Shown piece after piece: positions 8,342-15,721 of a stretch of 28,593 nt of DNA (within the stretch, counting starts at the first letter, position 1; each line of letters begins with the position of its first letter). Source of the DNA: CAZSPL01 sp964608735 (GTDB lineage Bacteria; JAJVIF01; JAPKYR01; CAZSPL01); NCBI GenBank assembly GCA_964608735.1, contig CAZSPL010000017.1:1-28593 (forward strand), read 5' to 3'. The notes under the pieces were generated by a model. The model saw nothing but the letters and a program-made list of their open reading frames with translations. It did not search any database and was not told where the DNA came from. The translations under genes were made by a program, and so were the position numbers.

Positions 8342-10930
8342 ATGCGATTCATCCCGGTAGTATTAATCATAACTATATTGCTGGTTTGCGGATGTTCTGG
8401 GAGCGGACCGGTCATCCCGGAAGCGACGAATGCGAGAGATGTTTCCGAATCGACGGCTCATGGTCTATGGGGGATGTGGCAATTTACGGCCGACACGTAC
8501 GCGCAATCGCTCGAATTCACGCGGCTTCGCACGGGAGAGCTTCACTTGAATGCCCTGCCCTTTCTCGAACCCCCTGCCCTTGTTAATCTCACATTGGATT
8601 CGGTGCACTTTTTCGGCGACGTACTGGAAGCCGACATCGGGTTGAGGCATCCGTTCCTCGGGTTGAAGCAATTCACGGGGTTCGATGTGCGCGGGATCTT
8701 CATCGGCAACGGGACAGTAAGCGGTTTTGAAGATGCGGACCTTGTGACGGCGGGAGCCGATGACACGCGCATGTTGAATTCCGACGGCTACACGCGCTGG
8801 TGGAATCCATCGGAGTTCCCCGTGAACGAAGGGACGATGTTTTCATATAACGACGGCCTGCTCGGTACGCCATATTTGACCGGCGGTTTCAACTGCACGC
8901 TCAACGGGTATAAATATTACTGCGACGAGCTGGATGCCGACGAGCCGCTTGAAAACGTTGAACCCGCGGGACGAGGAGTTTTTTCGGTGGGACAGAAAAA
9001 TGTGCGGAAGTATGTCATCGAGATGAATGACGGGCTTGTGTTCAATTACGCGGTCGATGCAAGCTGGGCGATGCCGTCCGGGGACCCGCCGTACGATGTG
9101 CCGGATGACTTCGCATCGGCGGCGAACTGCCCGGAGGCGTGGCGTGTGAGCGTTACCGAAGCCGAGAACACGCTCTATAACGACGGTGATGAATCGGGCG
9201 GCGGTTTGAGCCTGTCGATTGACGTATATGACTGGTTCGACGCCGATTTGAATACGGTGAAGGTTGAAAGCGCGGGAAATTTCGATTCGGTAATGGCGCT
9301 GTCGGCATCGGGAGGGGGGGTCGGATTTTCGACATATGAGATAGAGATTACCGATGCATCACCAGCTCCCGTCGAGATCGAATTGCTCATCACCGTCGAG
9401 TGCGAATCGGTGGGATACGGCGGCCTGTTGCCGGGCAAGGCGGTGGCGCATTATTCGTTTTACACCGCAAGCGTCGATGATGAGAAACCGTATACCGAGC
9501 CGCATTCTGGCTGGGCTGTAAACTGGGGCGGTTTAGCGGACCGGGGCATGGCGGTATGCGTTGATGCCGAAGGCAGTTCATATTCGACGGGCTGGTTCGA
9601 GAACGACTTCAGCAACCCGATCGATTTCGATCCCGGCGCCGGGGTCGAGGAGCACGCATCGAACGGCCACCGCGATGCATACCTGAGCAAATTCAATACG
9701 AAGGGGGAATTCCAGTGGGCGCTTACGTGGGGCGGCGGAAGCGATGATGAAGGGCACGGGGTATGTGTCGACGGCGACTCCATATATGTTACGGGGTTCT
9801 TCAAGGGAACTGTCGACCTCGACCCGACCGGCGGAGTCGACAGTCACGCGGCGACGGGGTCGGAGGATGCATTTCTCATCAAGATTAATTCGGACGGCGC
9901 ATTCCAGTGGGCGGAAAGCTGGGGCGGCAACTGCTATAACAGTGTGACATATCATTATCAAAACCATCCCTATTTCGGCGATTGCGGTTTCGGCGTGGAT
10001 ACCGATGAAAGCGGCAATGCCTACGTTGCCGGAACCGGCTACGACGGACAGGGGCGGTCGTTCGTACGGAAATATGGTTCGGCTGGAAACCTGCAATGGG
10101 AAAAGGTGTGGGGGGCATCGGATTTCGACAAGGCGTTCGACATCGCGGTTTATGAAAGCAATACGGTATACGTGGTAGGACGCATGGACGGCACGGTCGA
10201 TTTCGATCCCGGCGCGGGAGTGGATAATCTTACGGCTCACGACGCGCACGATTCATACATCGCGAAATATGACGCGAGCGGCAATTACCAGTGGGCGCGC
10301 AACTGGGGCGGAGCGGACAAGCATACGGGATACTCCGACCCGACCACGCACTATTCCGACGGCGCGTATGGCGTCGCCGTCGATTCATCGGGCAACGCAT
10401 ACATCACCGGGGAATACTACGGCACCGTCGATTTCGACCCGGGACCGGGGGTGGACAATCATCCCAACCTCAGTCCGTACGGCTACGGCGATGCATATTT
10501 GACCGTGTTCGAACCGGGCGGGGATTTCGTGTGGGCGCGGACATGGGGCGGTCAGCATTTTCAGAAGGGCTACGGGATCGATGTCGACCCGGCATCGGGG
10601 ACGATATATATTGCCGGGCGATATTATTACACTGTCGATTTCGACCCGGGCAGCGACGTGGAGAGCCATACATCGGCGGGCGATGCCGATGCGTATATCA
10701 GCAAGTTTGACACGAGCGGCGATTTCCACTGGGTGCGGGTTTACGGCAGCAGTTTATACGAAGCCGGCACGGACGTAGCGGTGGATGGCGACGAGAACGC
10801 ATACCTGACCGGCTATTTCCGCGGGGCGATAGATTTCGACCCGGGGCTGGATGATTGCACGCTTACGAACTACATACAGGAAGATATTTTTCTGACGAAG
10901 CTGCTTCCGAACGGTTATTGGGAGGAGTGA
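8342..10930 (+). CDS. Surface lipoprotein: shared N-terminal module plus seven SBBP-type repeats
   Basis: 862 residues; ATG preceded by GGAAGGGAG 6 bases upstream. A signal peptide (1-17) with a lipobox-like VCGC places the lipidated residue at C18 (C16 is a less likely alternative). Residues about 40-375 form the module shared with three other lipoproteins here (GLWGMWQF, LRHPFLGL, FTGFDVRGIF, SDGYTRWWN, FNYAVDASW, VYDWFD). Residues about 390-862 hold seven repeats of about 60-75 residues with the SBBP signature: DFDPG, then DAYLSKF, FQWA, TWGG and GNAYITG. These should fold as a beta-propeller. DFDPG loops may bind calcium. It is probably exported and membrane-anchored; no catalytic residues are apparent. 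Function unknown. Neighbours are a palindrome cluster upstream and a hairpin repeat 15 bases downstream. Confidence 0.92.
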   Translation: MRFIPVVLIITILLVCGCSGSGPVIPEATNARDVSESTAHGLWGMWQFTADTYAQSLEFTRLRTGELHLNALPFLEPPALVNLTLDSVHFFGDVLEADIGLRHPFLGLKQFTGFDVRGIFIGNGTVSGFEDADLVTAGADDTRMLNSDGYTRWWNPSEFPVNEGTMFSYNDGLLGTPYLTGGFNCTLNGYKYYCDELDADEPLENVEPAGRGVFSVGQKNVRKYVIEMNDGLVFNYAVDASWAMPSGDPPYDVPDDFASAANCPEAWRVSVTEAENTLYNDGDESGGGLSLSIDVYDWFDADLNTVKVESAGNFDSVMALSASGGGVGFSTYEIEITDASPAPVEIELLITVECESVGYGGLLPGKAVAHYSFYTASVDDEKPYTEPHSGWAVNWGGLADRGMAVCVDAEGSSYSTGWFENDFSNPIDFDPGAGVEEHASNGHRDAYLSKFNTKGEFQWALTWGGGSDDEGHGVCVDGDSIYVTGFFKGTVDLDPTGGVDSHAATGSEDAFLIKINSDGAFQWAESWGGNCYNSVTYHYQNHPYFGDCGFGVDTDESGNAYVAGTGYDGQGRSFVRKYGSAGNLQWEKVWGASDFDKAFDIAVYESNTVYVVGRMDGTVDFDPGAGVDNLTAHDAHDSYIAKYDASGNYQWARNWGGADKHTGYSDPTTHYSDGAYGVAVDSSGNAYITGEYYGTVDFDPGPGVDNHPNLSPYGYGDAYLTVFEPGGDFVWARTWGGQHFQKGYGIDVDPASGTIYIAGRYYYTVDFDPGSDVESHTSAGDADAYISKFDTSGDFHWVRVYGSSLYEAGTDVAVDGDENAYLTGYFRGAIDFDPGLDDCTLTNYIQEDIFLTKLLPNGYWEE

Positions 10931-10944
10931 GGGATTGTCTGGGG

Positions 10945-10968
10945 TATCGGGACAAGGGTGTCCCGATA
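10945..10968 (+). repeat. Hairpin repeat TATCGGGACA-AGGG-TGTCCCGATA
   Basis: Perfect 10-bp stem with a 4-base AGGG loop, 14 bases after the SBBP lipoprotein stop. It has no T tract, so terminator activity is uncertain. The identical 24-base element recurs at 13038-13061, where it starts a tandem array. Both palindrome families in the window share the GGGAC/GTCCC core. Confidence 0.8.
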
Positions 10969-11025
10969 TATCGGAAACGAGTATTGGATTGAGTGACGGG
11001 GGTTATCGGAGTAAAATGAATTCCC

Positions 11026-11844
11026 GTGGTTCAATACCTGTGGCTCATACCTTTCGGATTGATAATAGGCGCCTTCGGCACGCTGATAGGAGCGGGTGGG
11101 GGATTCCTTTTGATGCCCGCGCTGCTCCTGCTTTACCCCGATGAAAGCCCGCAAATAATCACGAGCATTTCGCTTGCGGTGGTTTTTTTCAACGCGCTTT
11201 CCGGCTCGTGGGCGTATGGGCGGATGAAGCGCATCGATTACAAGTCCGGGCTCCTGCTGTCGAGCGCCATCATACCGGGGGCTATCCTCGGGGCGCTTAC
11301 GACGAATTTCATCCCCCGGCGGATTTTCGACTTGGTGTTCGGGCTTCTGATGATAGGCGCAGCGCTGGTGCTGCTTCTCAGGCGTCCGGGGGAGAAAACA
11401 TCGACGCAGGAAAAGCGTCCGCTCTGCCTTGTCAGATGCCAGGTCGAGAAAAACGGAACGGTGCATGTGTTTTCGTATGACTTGAAGCTCGGGCTTGGAT
11501 TGAGCTTTTTCGTCGGTTATATCTCGAGCCTCCTCGGCATCGGCGGCGGGGTTGTGCATGTTCCCGCGCTGGTTCAGCTTCTGAATTTCCCTGTGCATAT
11601 CGCGACGGCGACATCGCATTTCATGCTCGCGATAATGGCATTGACCGGGACGATCGTGCATATTTCGACTGGAGCATTTTCGCATGGATTGCGTCGCACG
11701 ATATGCCTTGCGATCGGAGTGATGATCGGCGCGCAGGTGGGGGCGCCGCTTTCGAGCCGTCTGAAGGGGATATGGATAATGCGCATACTTGCGCTGGCAC
11801 TCGCATTTATAGGAATCAGAATTCTGTTACTTGCTTTCCTTTAA
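11026..11844 (+). CDS. TauE/SafE-family membrane permease
   Basis: 272 residues. GTG start; an in-frame TGA at 11017-11019 rules out anything earlier, and CGGAG lies 13-14 bases upstream. Strongly hydrophobic with about eight membrane segments arranged as two related halves, each opening with the family's glycine motif: GTLIGAGGGFLLMPALLLL near residue 19 and SSLLGIGGGVVHVPALVQL near 168. TauE/SafE proteins export or take up small anions such as sulfite or sulfoacetate across the inner membrane. The substrate here cannot be assigned because no sulfur-metabolism gene is adjacent. Its last 39 codons recur, diverged, at 12903-13022. It converges on the next gene, with only 19 bases between stops. 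Confidence 0.9.
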   Translation: MVQYLWLIPFGLIIGAFGTLIGAGGGFLLMPALLLLYPDESPQIITSISLAVVFFNALSGSWAYGRMKRIDYKSGLLLSSAIIPGAILGALTTNFIPRRIFDLVFGLLMIGAALVLLLRRPGEKTSTQEKRPLCLVRCQVEKNGTVHVFSYDLKLGLGLSFFVGYISSLLGIGGGVVHVPALVQLLNFPVHIATATSHFMLAIMALTGTIVHISTGAFSHGLRRTICLAIGVMIGAQVGAPLSSRLKGIWIMRILALALAFIGIRILLLAFL

Positions 11845-11863
11845 TCACATCGCTCGCCAGCGC

Positions 11864-12631
11864 TTAGCCCGGAGGCGGCGGGGGCGGCTGTATGGAGCCG
11901 ACCTCGAACGCCGGCGTGTCATGACCGGCAGGCGGCGCGATCCGACCGGACCTGGAAAGGTACTCTTCCTTGATTCGCAGGTAATATGACGCGACGCCGA
12001 TAAACCCGATCGGCGCGGTTACCAGCATACCCACCCCGAGGACAATAGCGCCGGCGCCGGCGAAGATTCCCATCACGAGAGCCACGAAAAAGACTTCGAG
12101 AAGGCGCTTCTGCGTGAGCTTTACGCTCTTGTCAAACGCTGTCTTGATGCTGCTGTCGTGCCAGTTGTCGGCGATGATGAACATGAAGACGTACCATTTG
12201 ATGACGAAGAAGAAGATGAGCACGATCCATCCGTGACCGCCGACGATTATCAGGAGCGCGCCGATGTATCCCTTGACGAGAACACCGATGATAATGAGGA
12301 TGATGGCTGGAATTCCGAACAGCACGGCATAGGCAATGAGGAGCCACCACGCCCCGAGCCACGTGACATAGTCGTTGAAGGAGGCAAAGAGGTCTTCGAA
12401 TTTTGGTTCCTTTCCCTTCGCTACGTTCAGGCTGAAGATAATGTACCCACCCACGAGTACTGGCAAAACCAGCAGCCAAAAAAGGAAATTGACGAAGGGG
12501 ATCATCGAGCCGACCAGGACGATCACCAGGTAGACGAGAGTCGCGACGATTATCATCACCGCATTCTTTGAAAACAGGGCCATCCCGTCAATAAATGCCA
12601 GTCTGATTCCGGGAGGGGAAGATTTATCCAC
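11864..12631 (-). CDS. Polytopic membrane protein, paralog 1 (unnamed family)
   Basis: 255 residues from GTG at 12631. I prefer this to the upstream ATG at 12676 because AGGAGG stands 5 bases before the GTG, and the paralog at 13374 has the same leader and an ATG at the same codon. Hydrophobic stretches at about 23-70, 93-122, 125-152 and 185-215 suggest five to six membrane segments. Conserved features shared with paralog 2 include GKEPKFEDLFASF, FIIADNWHD and AFDKSVKLTQ. The cytoplasmic tail is proline-rich and ends PPPPPPG. I do not recognise a named function; the layout resembles small DUF4013/YciC-like inner-membrane proteins. It arose with paralog 2 by the segmental duplication. Confidence 0.85.
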   Translation of the reverse strand: MDKSSPPGIRLAFIDGMALFSKNAVMIIVATLVYLVIVLVGSMIPFVNFLFWLLVLPVLVGGYIIFSLNVAKGKEPKFEDLFASFNDYVTWLGAWWLLIAYAVLFGIPAIILIIIGVLVKGYIGALLIIVGGHGWIVLIFFFVIKWYVFMFIIADNWHDSSIKTAFDKSVKLTQKRLLEVFFVALVMGIFAGAGAIVLGVGMLVTAPIGFIGVASYYLRIKEEYLSRSGRIAPPAGHDTPAFEVGSIQPPPPPPG

Positions 12632-12742
12632 CGGAGCCTCCTGAGTTGAGGTGTGGGTCATACAAAATAACAGCATAGCGCCATGAATATGGTAGCCAAT
12701 GTAAAAATGAAATACAAAGGCGAAAAATATTTTACCGCCGTA

Positions 12743-12902
12743 TCAACAGAACAGCTCGTCAATCGGCAACTCGATGGCCACGGTCAAGCCGAGGGAGCCC
12801 GCCTGCGACTATCGACGGCAGCCGTCGCGGTCAAAGAGGAAATTTACAGGTGTGGCGCTCACATCACCAGCCCCGCTGTTGGATTTTTCAAAGTAATACG
12901 CA
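12743..12902 (-). pseudogene. Remnant of the C-terminal end of the TlpA-fold lipoprotein gene
   Basis: On the - strand this segment encodes a diverged copy of residues about 413-465 of the lipoprotein at 14269-15666. Shared stretches are YFE-SN, FLFDRDG and IDELF/IDELL. The aligned Trp codon TGG has become TAG (12811-12809), and the segment has no start, so it is a dead fragment. It ends at TGA 12745-12743. It abuts the TauE remnant exactly at the duplication junction. Confidence 0.85.
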
Positions 12903-13022
12903 GGCGCGCAGGTTGGGGCGCCGCTTTCGTGCCGTGTGAAGGGGATATGGAAAATGCGGATACTCGCGCTAGCACTGGCGTTCATAGGGATCAGGGTTCT
13001 CCTGATGGCATTCGCGGGGTAA
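12903..13022 (+). pseudogene. Remnant of the 3' end of the TauE/SafE gene
   Basis: The 39 codons plus TAA match the last codons of the permease at 11026-11844. GAQVGAPLS and MRILALALAFIGIR are identical in both, with scattered substitutions elsewhere. There is no start or upstream coding sequence: the 5' side is lipoprotein-derived DNA on the opposite strand. The frame has stayed open, but 39 codons without a start is a fragment, not a gene. Confidence 0.88.
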
Positions 13023-13037
13023 AGCGGTGTTTCGGAG

Positions 13038-13150
13038 TATCGGGACAAGGGTGTCCCGATACATCGGCGGAGTGTCCCGATACATCGGCGGAGTGCCCGA
13101 TACATCGGCGGAGTGCCCGATACATCGGCGGAGTGTCCCGATACATCGGA
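13038..13150 (+). repeat. Hairpin repeat followed by five tandem 20/21-bp units
   Basis: 13038-13061 is the same 24-base perfect hairpin as at 10945-10968. Its right arm begins a tandem series at 13052, 13073, 13094, 13114 and 13134. Each unit reads TGTCCCGATACATCGGCGGAG or the 20-base form lacking one T; the fifth diverges after CATCGG. Each unit contains CCGATACATCGG, itself able to form a small hairpin. The array is next to the assembly gap, so its true copy number is uncertain. Units have no unique spacers, so this is not a CRISPR array. Confidence 0.9.
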
Positions 13151-13191
13151 GGCAATAGAAAAATCGGGACGATTGCGTCCCGATTATTATT

Positions 13192-13291
13192 NNNNNNNNN
13201 NNNNNNNNNNNNNNNNNNNNNNNNNNNNNNNNNNNNNNNNNNNNNNNNNNNNNNNNNNNNNNNNNNNNNNNNNNNNNNNNNNNNNNNNNNN
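13192..13291. other. Assembly gap (100 N)
   Basis: Exactly 100 unknown bases, a conventional scaffold filler length. It lies between the tandem palindrome array and the membrane protein 2 terminator, in non-coding DNA on both sides. The only nearby coding remnants (TauE fragment, membrane protein 2) are complete up to their stops, so little coding sequence is likely to be missing. Confidence 0.97.
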
Positions 13292-13313
13292 CCCGATACA
13301 TCGGAGGCAATAG

Positions 13314-13340
13314 AAAAATCGGGACGATTGCGTCCCGATT
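13314..13340 (-). terminator. Terminator of membrane protein 2 / lipoprotein operon
   Basis: A perfect 10-bp stem AATCGGGACG/CGTCCCGATT with a 4-base loop (13317-13340) is followed on the - strand by TTTTTCTATT. It lies 34 bases beyond the stop of membrane protein 2. On the + strand only ATTATT follows, so it may be weakly bidirectional. The same hairpin is present in the left 55-bp copy at about 13162-13185. Confidence 0.75.
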
Positions 13341-13373
13341 ATTATTCATTTCAAATCCAGCAGGTTCCATCGT

Positions 13374-14153
13374 CTAACCCGGCGGAGGCGGCATTTTTTC
13401 GGAGGCATCCACTTCGAATGCCGGGGCGTCCGGGGGCGGCGGCGCTTCAGTTACCGGGGCGGCCTGTCCCGACTTGGCGAGATAATCTTCCTTGATGCGG
13501 AGATAATACGCGCCGATGCCGAGTGCCGCGATGGGCATCGTGACAAGCACTCCAACGCCGAGGACGATAGCGCCCGCGCCGGCGAATATTCCCATCACGA
13601 GAGCCACGAGGAAGACTTCGAGGAGCCGGTCCTGTGTGAGCTTGACGCTCTTGTCGAACGCCGCTTTGATGCTTCCGTCGTGCCAGTTATCGGCTATGAT
13701 GAACATGAAGAAGTACCATTTGATGACGAAGAAGAAGAGCAGCACAATCCATCCGAGGTCGCCGACGACCATCAGGAACGCGCCGATGCATCCCTTCACG
13801 AGAACACCGATGATAATGAGGATGATGGCTGGAATCCCGAACAGCACGGCATAGGCCACGAGAAGCCAGTATGCGCCAAGCCAGGTGACATAGTCGCTGA
13901 AGGAGGCGAAGAGGTCTTCGAATTTCGGTTCCTTTCCCTTCACGACATTTAGGGTGAAGATGATGTATCCGCCGATGAGTACCGGGGATACCAGCGCGGC
14001 AAACAGAATGTTGACGAAGGGGATCATCGAGCCGACCAGGACAATCACCATGTAGACGAGAGTCGCGACGATTATCATGACGGCATTTTTCGAGAACAGT
14101 GCGATCCCGTCATTGAATGCCTGACCTATTCCGGGAGGGGAAGATTTATCCAT
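13374..14153 (-). CDS. Polytopic membrane protein, paralog 2 (unnamed family)
   Basis: 259 residues, ATG with AGGAGG 5 bases upstream. It is very similar to paralog 1 along its whole length (same SKNAVMIIVATLVY, GKEPKFEDLFASF, FIIADNWHD, AFDKSVKLTQ), with most changes in membrane segments and the tail. Five to six membrane segments are predicted by eye, and the C-terminal tail has two proline clusters ending PPPPG. It follows the TlpA-fold lipoprotein gene by 115 bases on the same strand and is probably the last gene of that operon, given the terminator beyond it. Function not recognised; retention of both paralogs in open frame argues both are used. Confidence 0.87.
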   Translation of the reverse strand: MDKSSPPGIGQAFNDGIALFSKNAVMIIVATLVYMVIVLVGSMIPFVNILFAALVSPVLIGGYIIFTLNVVKGKEPKFEDLFASFSDYVTWLGAYWLLVAYAVLFGIPAIILIIIGVLVKGCIGAFLMVVGDLGWIVLLFFFVIKWYFFMFIIADNWHDGSIKAAFDKSVKLTQDRLLEVFLVALVMGIFAGAGAIVLGVGVLVTMPIAALGIGAYYLRIKEDYLAKSGQAAPVTEAPPPPDAPAFEVDASEKMPPPPG

Positions 14154-14268
14154 CGGAGCCTCCTGAGTTGAGATGTAGCTACGCGTAAAGCTTAAGCATA
14201 GCGTTACAAGAATCGTAGCTTATATAAAAATCAGATGCAAGGGCGAAAATATTCTAACTCTTCATCGA

Positions 14269-15666
14269 TTAAAGCAGCTCATCAATTGCCGCTTCGTGGG
14301 CAGCGGTCGAGCCGAGGGCACCCGCATGGGACCATCGGCAGCGGCCGTCGCGGTCGAAGAGGAGGTATATGGGAATGCTGCTCGCATCGCCGGCCCAGTC
14401 GTTCGATTCTTCGAAGTAAGACGCATCGGGATCGAGAAACCAATAGTCCGCTTCATATGAATGCAAGTTGACGAAATCGATGACATCGAGTTTCGATTCG
14501 CCCTGGTTTACACAGGCGAGAAGGAATTCATCATCGATGTGTTGGTTGTAGATGTTTGTAAGTGCCGGCATGTCGGCGACGCTTCCGCTCGACCAGGATG
14601 CCCAGAAAGCCATGAGCACCACCTGCCCGTTGGGTTGTACATAGGGGTACTGGAAGATCTTCGGGTCGATGGTTCCGCTGAATGCGGTGTCCAATTGCCG
14701 GGAGATAATGAAATTGGCGTTCGCATTCGGATTATCCAGCACCGGCATGGTCGTGACCCACATGAGGGTCGATGCATCATCATAGAGGCCGAACAAATCG
14801 GTCACGCGGAAGGAGATGGCAACGATGCAGGGATAATCGGGCGGATACCAGAGGAGGCTCGCTTTGTAGGTGTCGAACTGCGCATAGTCGCCGGCGGATG
14901 CTTCCCACAGGAATGAAGGCACATCGTCGTATGGCAGTTGGTCACTCCAATTCGGAGTGAAAAGGGTCATGAATGTAGCGCCGGTTCTAATGGTGGTTAA
15001 GTCGCGGTTTATCCCTTCGGCGACGGGCGCGGTGTTGATGACGACCTCGATTGTAATCGGTTCATCGAGCATATCGGTATGTCCAGCGTAATCGGTGACG
15101 CGCAGTTGGACATCATAGAGGCCGGCATTCATGAATTGCCAATTGGGATTCTGTTCGAGGGATTCGGGCTGGAATCCTGTTGTCACTTCATAGGAGAAAT
15201 CCCATTCGTAGTTATAGATGTCGGAGTCCGGGTCGGTCGATTCATCGGTGAATTGTACATACTGGCCGTCGCCGATTCTCTCGTGGTCCGCGGTTGCCTG
15301 GGCGGTCGGTGGCTGGTTGGAATCGACGACGCGAATGTCAATCGACTTCACCACCGGGCCGTACTTAACAGTATCGACTACGAGAGTAAGTACGGCATCG
15401 ATATTTCCATTGATCTCATACGTGTGGAGCGTGGGGATTTTGGTGGTTTTATCGGTAAGGAACCCCACGGTGCCGGGCTTGATTGTCCATTCGAATTCCA
15501 GGTCGCGGTCTCCGGATGCATCGACGCTGTACTGGACCGATGCCTGCTCGCTGACGATTTTCGGGCCGTGGATGTCGCTGAGTACGAGCGGAGTGATACC
15601 CGAGCCCGTGCATCCTGAGAGGATGAAAGCACACAGCAGAATCGATGTGAATAAATAAGCTCTCAT
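14269..15666 (-). CDS. Lipoprotein with PKD domain and a redox-dead TlpA/thioredoxin-like domain
   Basis: 465 residues, ATG with GGAG 8 bases upstream. Signal peptide with lipobox LSGC, lipidated C19. Residues about 117-207 form a PKD domain (PPTAQATA, DPDSDIYNYEWDF, AGLYDVQLRVTDYAG); flanking regions about 30-115 and 208-310 also look like Ig/PKD-type beta domains. Residues about 335-465 match the TlpA/ResA thioredoxin fold: VVLMAFWASWSSGSVADMPAL is cut here to FWASWSSGSVADMPAL, aligning with the usual FWATWCxxCxxEMP. The two catalytic cysteines are Ser359 and Ser362 (codons TCG and AGC), while the cis-proline (P432) and LLFDRDG are kept. It therefore cannot be a dithiol oxidoreductase; a binding or scaffolding role is inferred. 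It lies 55 bases after the 1684-residue lipoprotein gene, probably co-transcribed. Confidence 0.88.
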   Translation of the reverse strand: MRAYLFTSILLCAFILSGCTGSGITPLVLSDIHGPKIVSEQASVQYSVDASGDRDLEFEWTIKPGTVGFLTDKTTKIPTLHTYEINGNIDAVLTLVVDTVKYGPVVKSIDIRVVDSNQPPTAQATADHERIGDGQYVQFTDESTDPDSDIYNYEWDFSYEVTTGFQPESLEQNPNWQFMNAGLYDVQLRVTDYAGHTDMLDEPITIEVVINTAPVAEGINRDLTTIRTGATFMTLFTPNWSDQLPYDDVPSFLWEASAGDYAQFDTYKASLLWYPPDYPCIVAISFRVTDLFGLYDDASTLMWVTTMPVLDNPNANANFIISRQLDTAFSGTIDPKIFQYPYVQPNGQVVLMAFWASWSSGSVADMPALTNIYNQHIDDEFLLACVNQGESKLDVIDFVNLHSYEADYWFLDPDASYFEESNDWAGDASSIPIYLLFDRDGRCRWSHAGALGSTAAHEAAIDELL

Positions 15667-15721
15667 TTCGGCTTCTCCATTTCTCCAAATGTAAGATATT
15701 CAAACACGTAAACAGCCTATG

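Larger units (their letters stand above)
13137..13346 (+). repeat. Identical 55-bp sequence on both sides of the N gap (13137-13191, 13292-13346)
   Basis: The last 55 bases before the gap and the first 55 after it are identical, and both copies are bounded exactly by N. Each contains the CCCGATACATCGG unit and a terminator-like hairpin. An exact 55-base end overlap is what a de Bruijn-graph assembler using k=55 leaves at an unresolved node, so the second copy may not exist in the genome. Confidence 0.9.
11728..14425. repeat. Ancient tandem segmental duplication (arms 11728-12902 and 12903-14425)
   Basis: The left arm runs from inside the TauE gene through membrane protein 1 into a copy of the end of the TlpA-fold lipoprotein gene. 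The right arm runs from a TauE 3' remnant through membrane protein 2 into the intact lipoprotein gene. Order and orientation of all three parts are the same, and even the untranslated 100-bp spacer upstream of the membrane protein aligns. The arms meet at 12902/12903, where lipoprotein codons abut TauE codons. The right arm additionally contains the palindrome array and the N gap. Protein identity between the two membrane proteins is high but well short of complete, so the event is not recent. Confidence 0.88.

Noticed and set aside
8342..10930. Frameshift or assembly duplication as the source of the SBBP repeats
   Set aside because: The seven repeats differ in sequence and length and stay in frame, as expected for a real propeller.
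10915..11685. 256-residue - strand open frame opposite the TauE gene
   Set aside because: Its composition is charged and of low complexity with no domain, while the + strand frame has both TauE/SafE motifs and membrane segments.
12632..12676. Upstream ATG at 12676 as the start of membrane protein 1
   Set aside because: The GTG at 12631 has AGGAGG at ideal spacing and aligns with the ATG start of the paralog; the extra 15 residues are not conserved.
13052..13150. Regular 20/21-bp repeats as a possible CRISPR array
   Set aside because: Units are head to tail with no spacers, contain internal palindromes, and no cas gene is present.
13192..13291. A hidden gene in the gap
   Set aside because: The flanks are non-coding, both ends share an exact 55-mer, and neighbouring genes are complete, so the gap is more likely an unresolved repeat.
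12683..13495. A 270-residue + strand open frame running through the gap
   Set aside because: It crosses 100 N, palindromic repeats and two gene remnants in the wrong frame; it is open only because of repeat composition and unknown bases.
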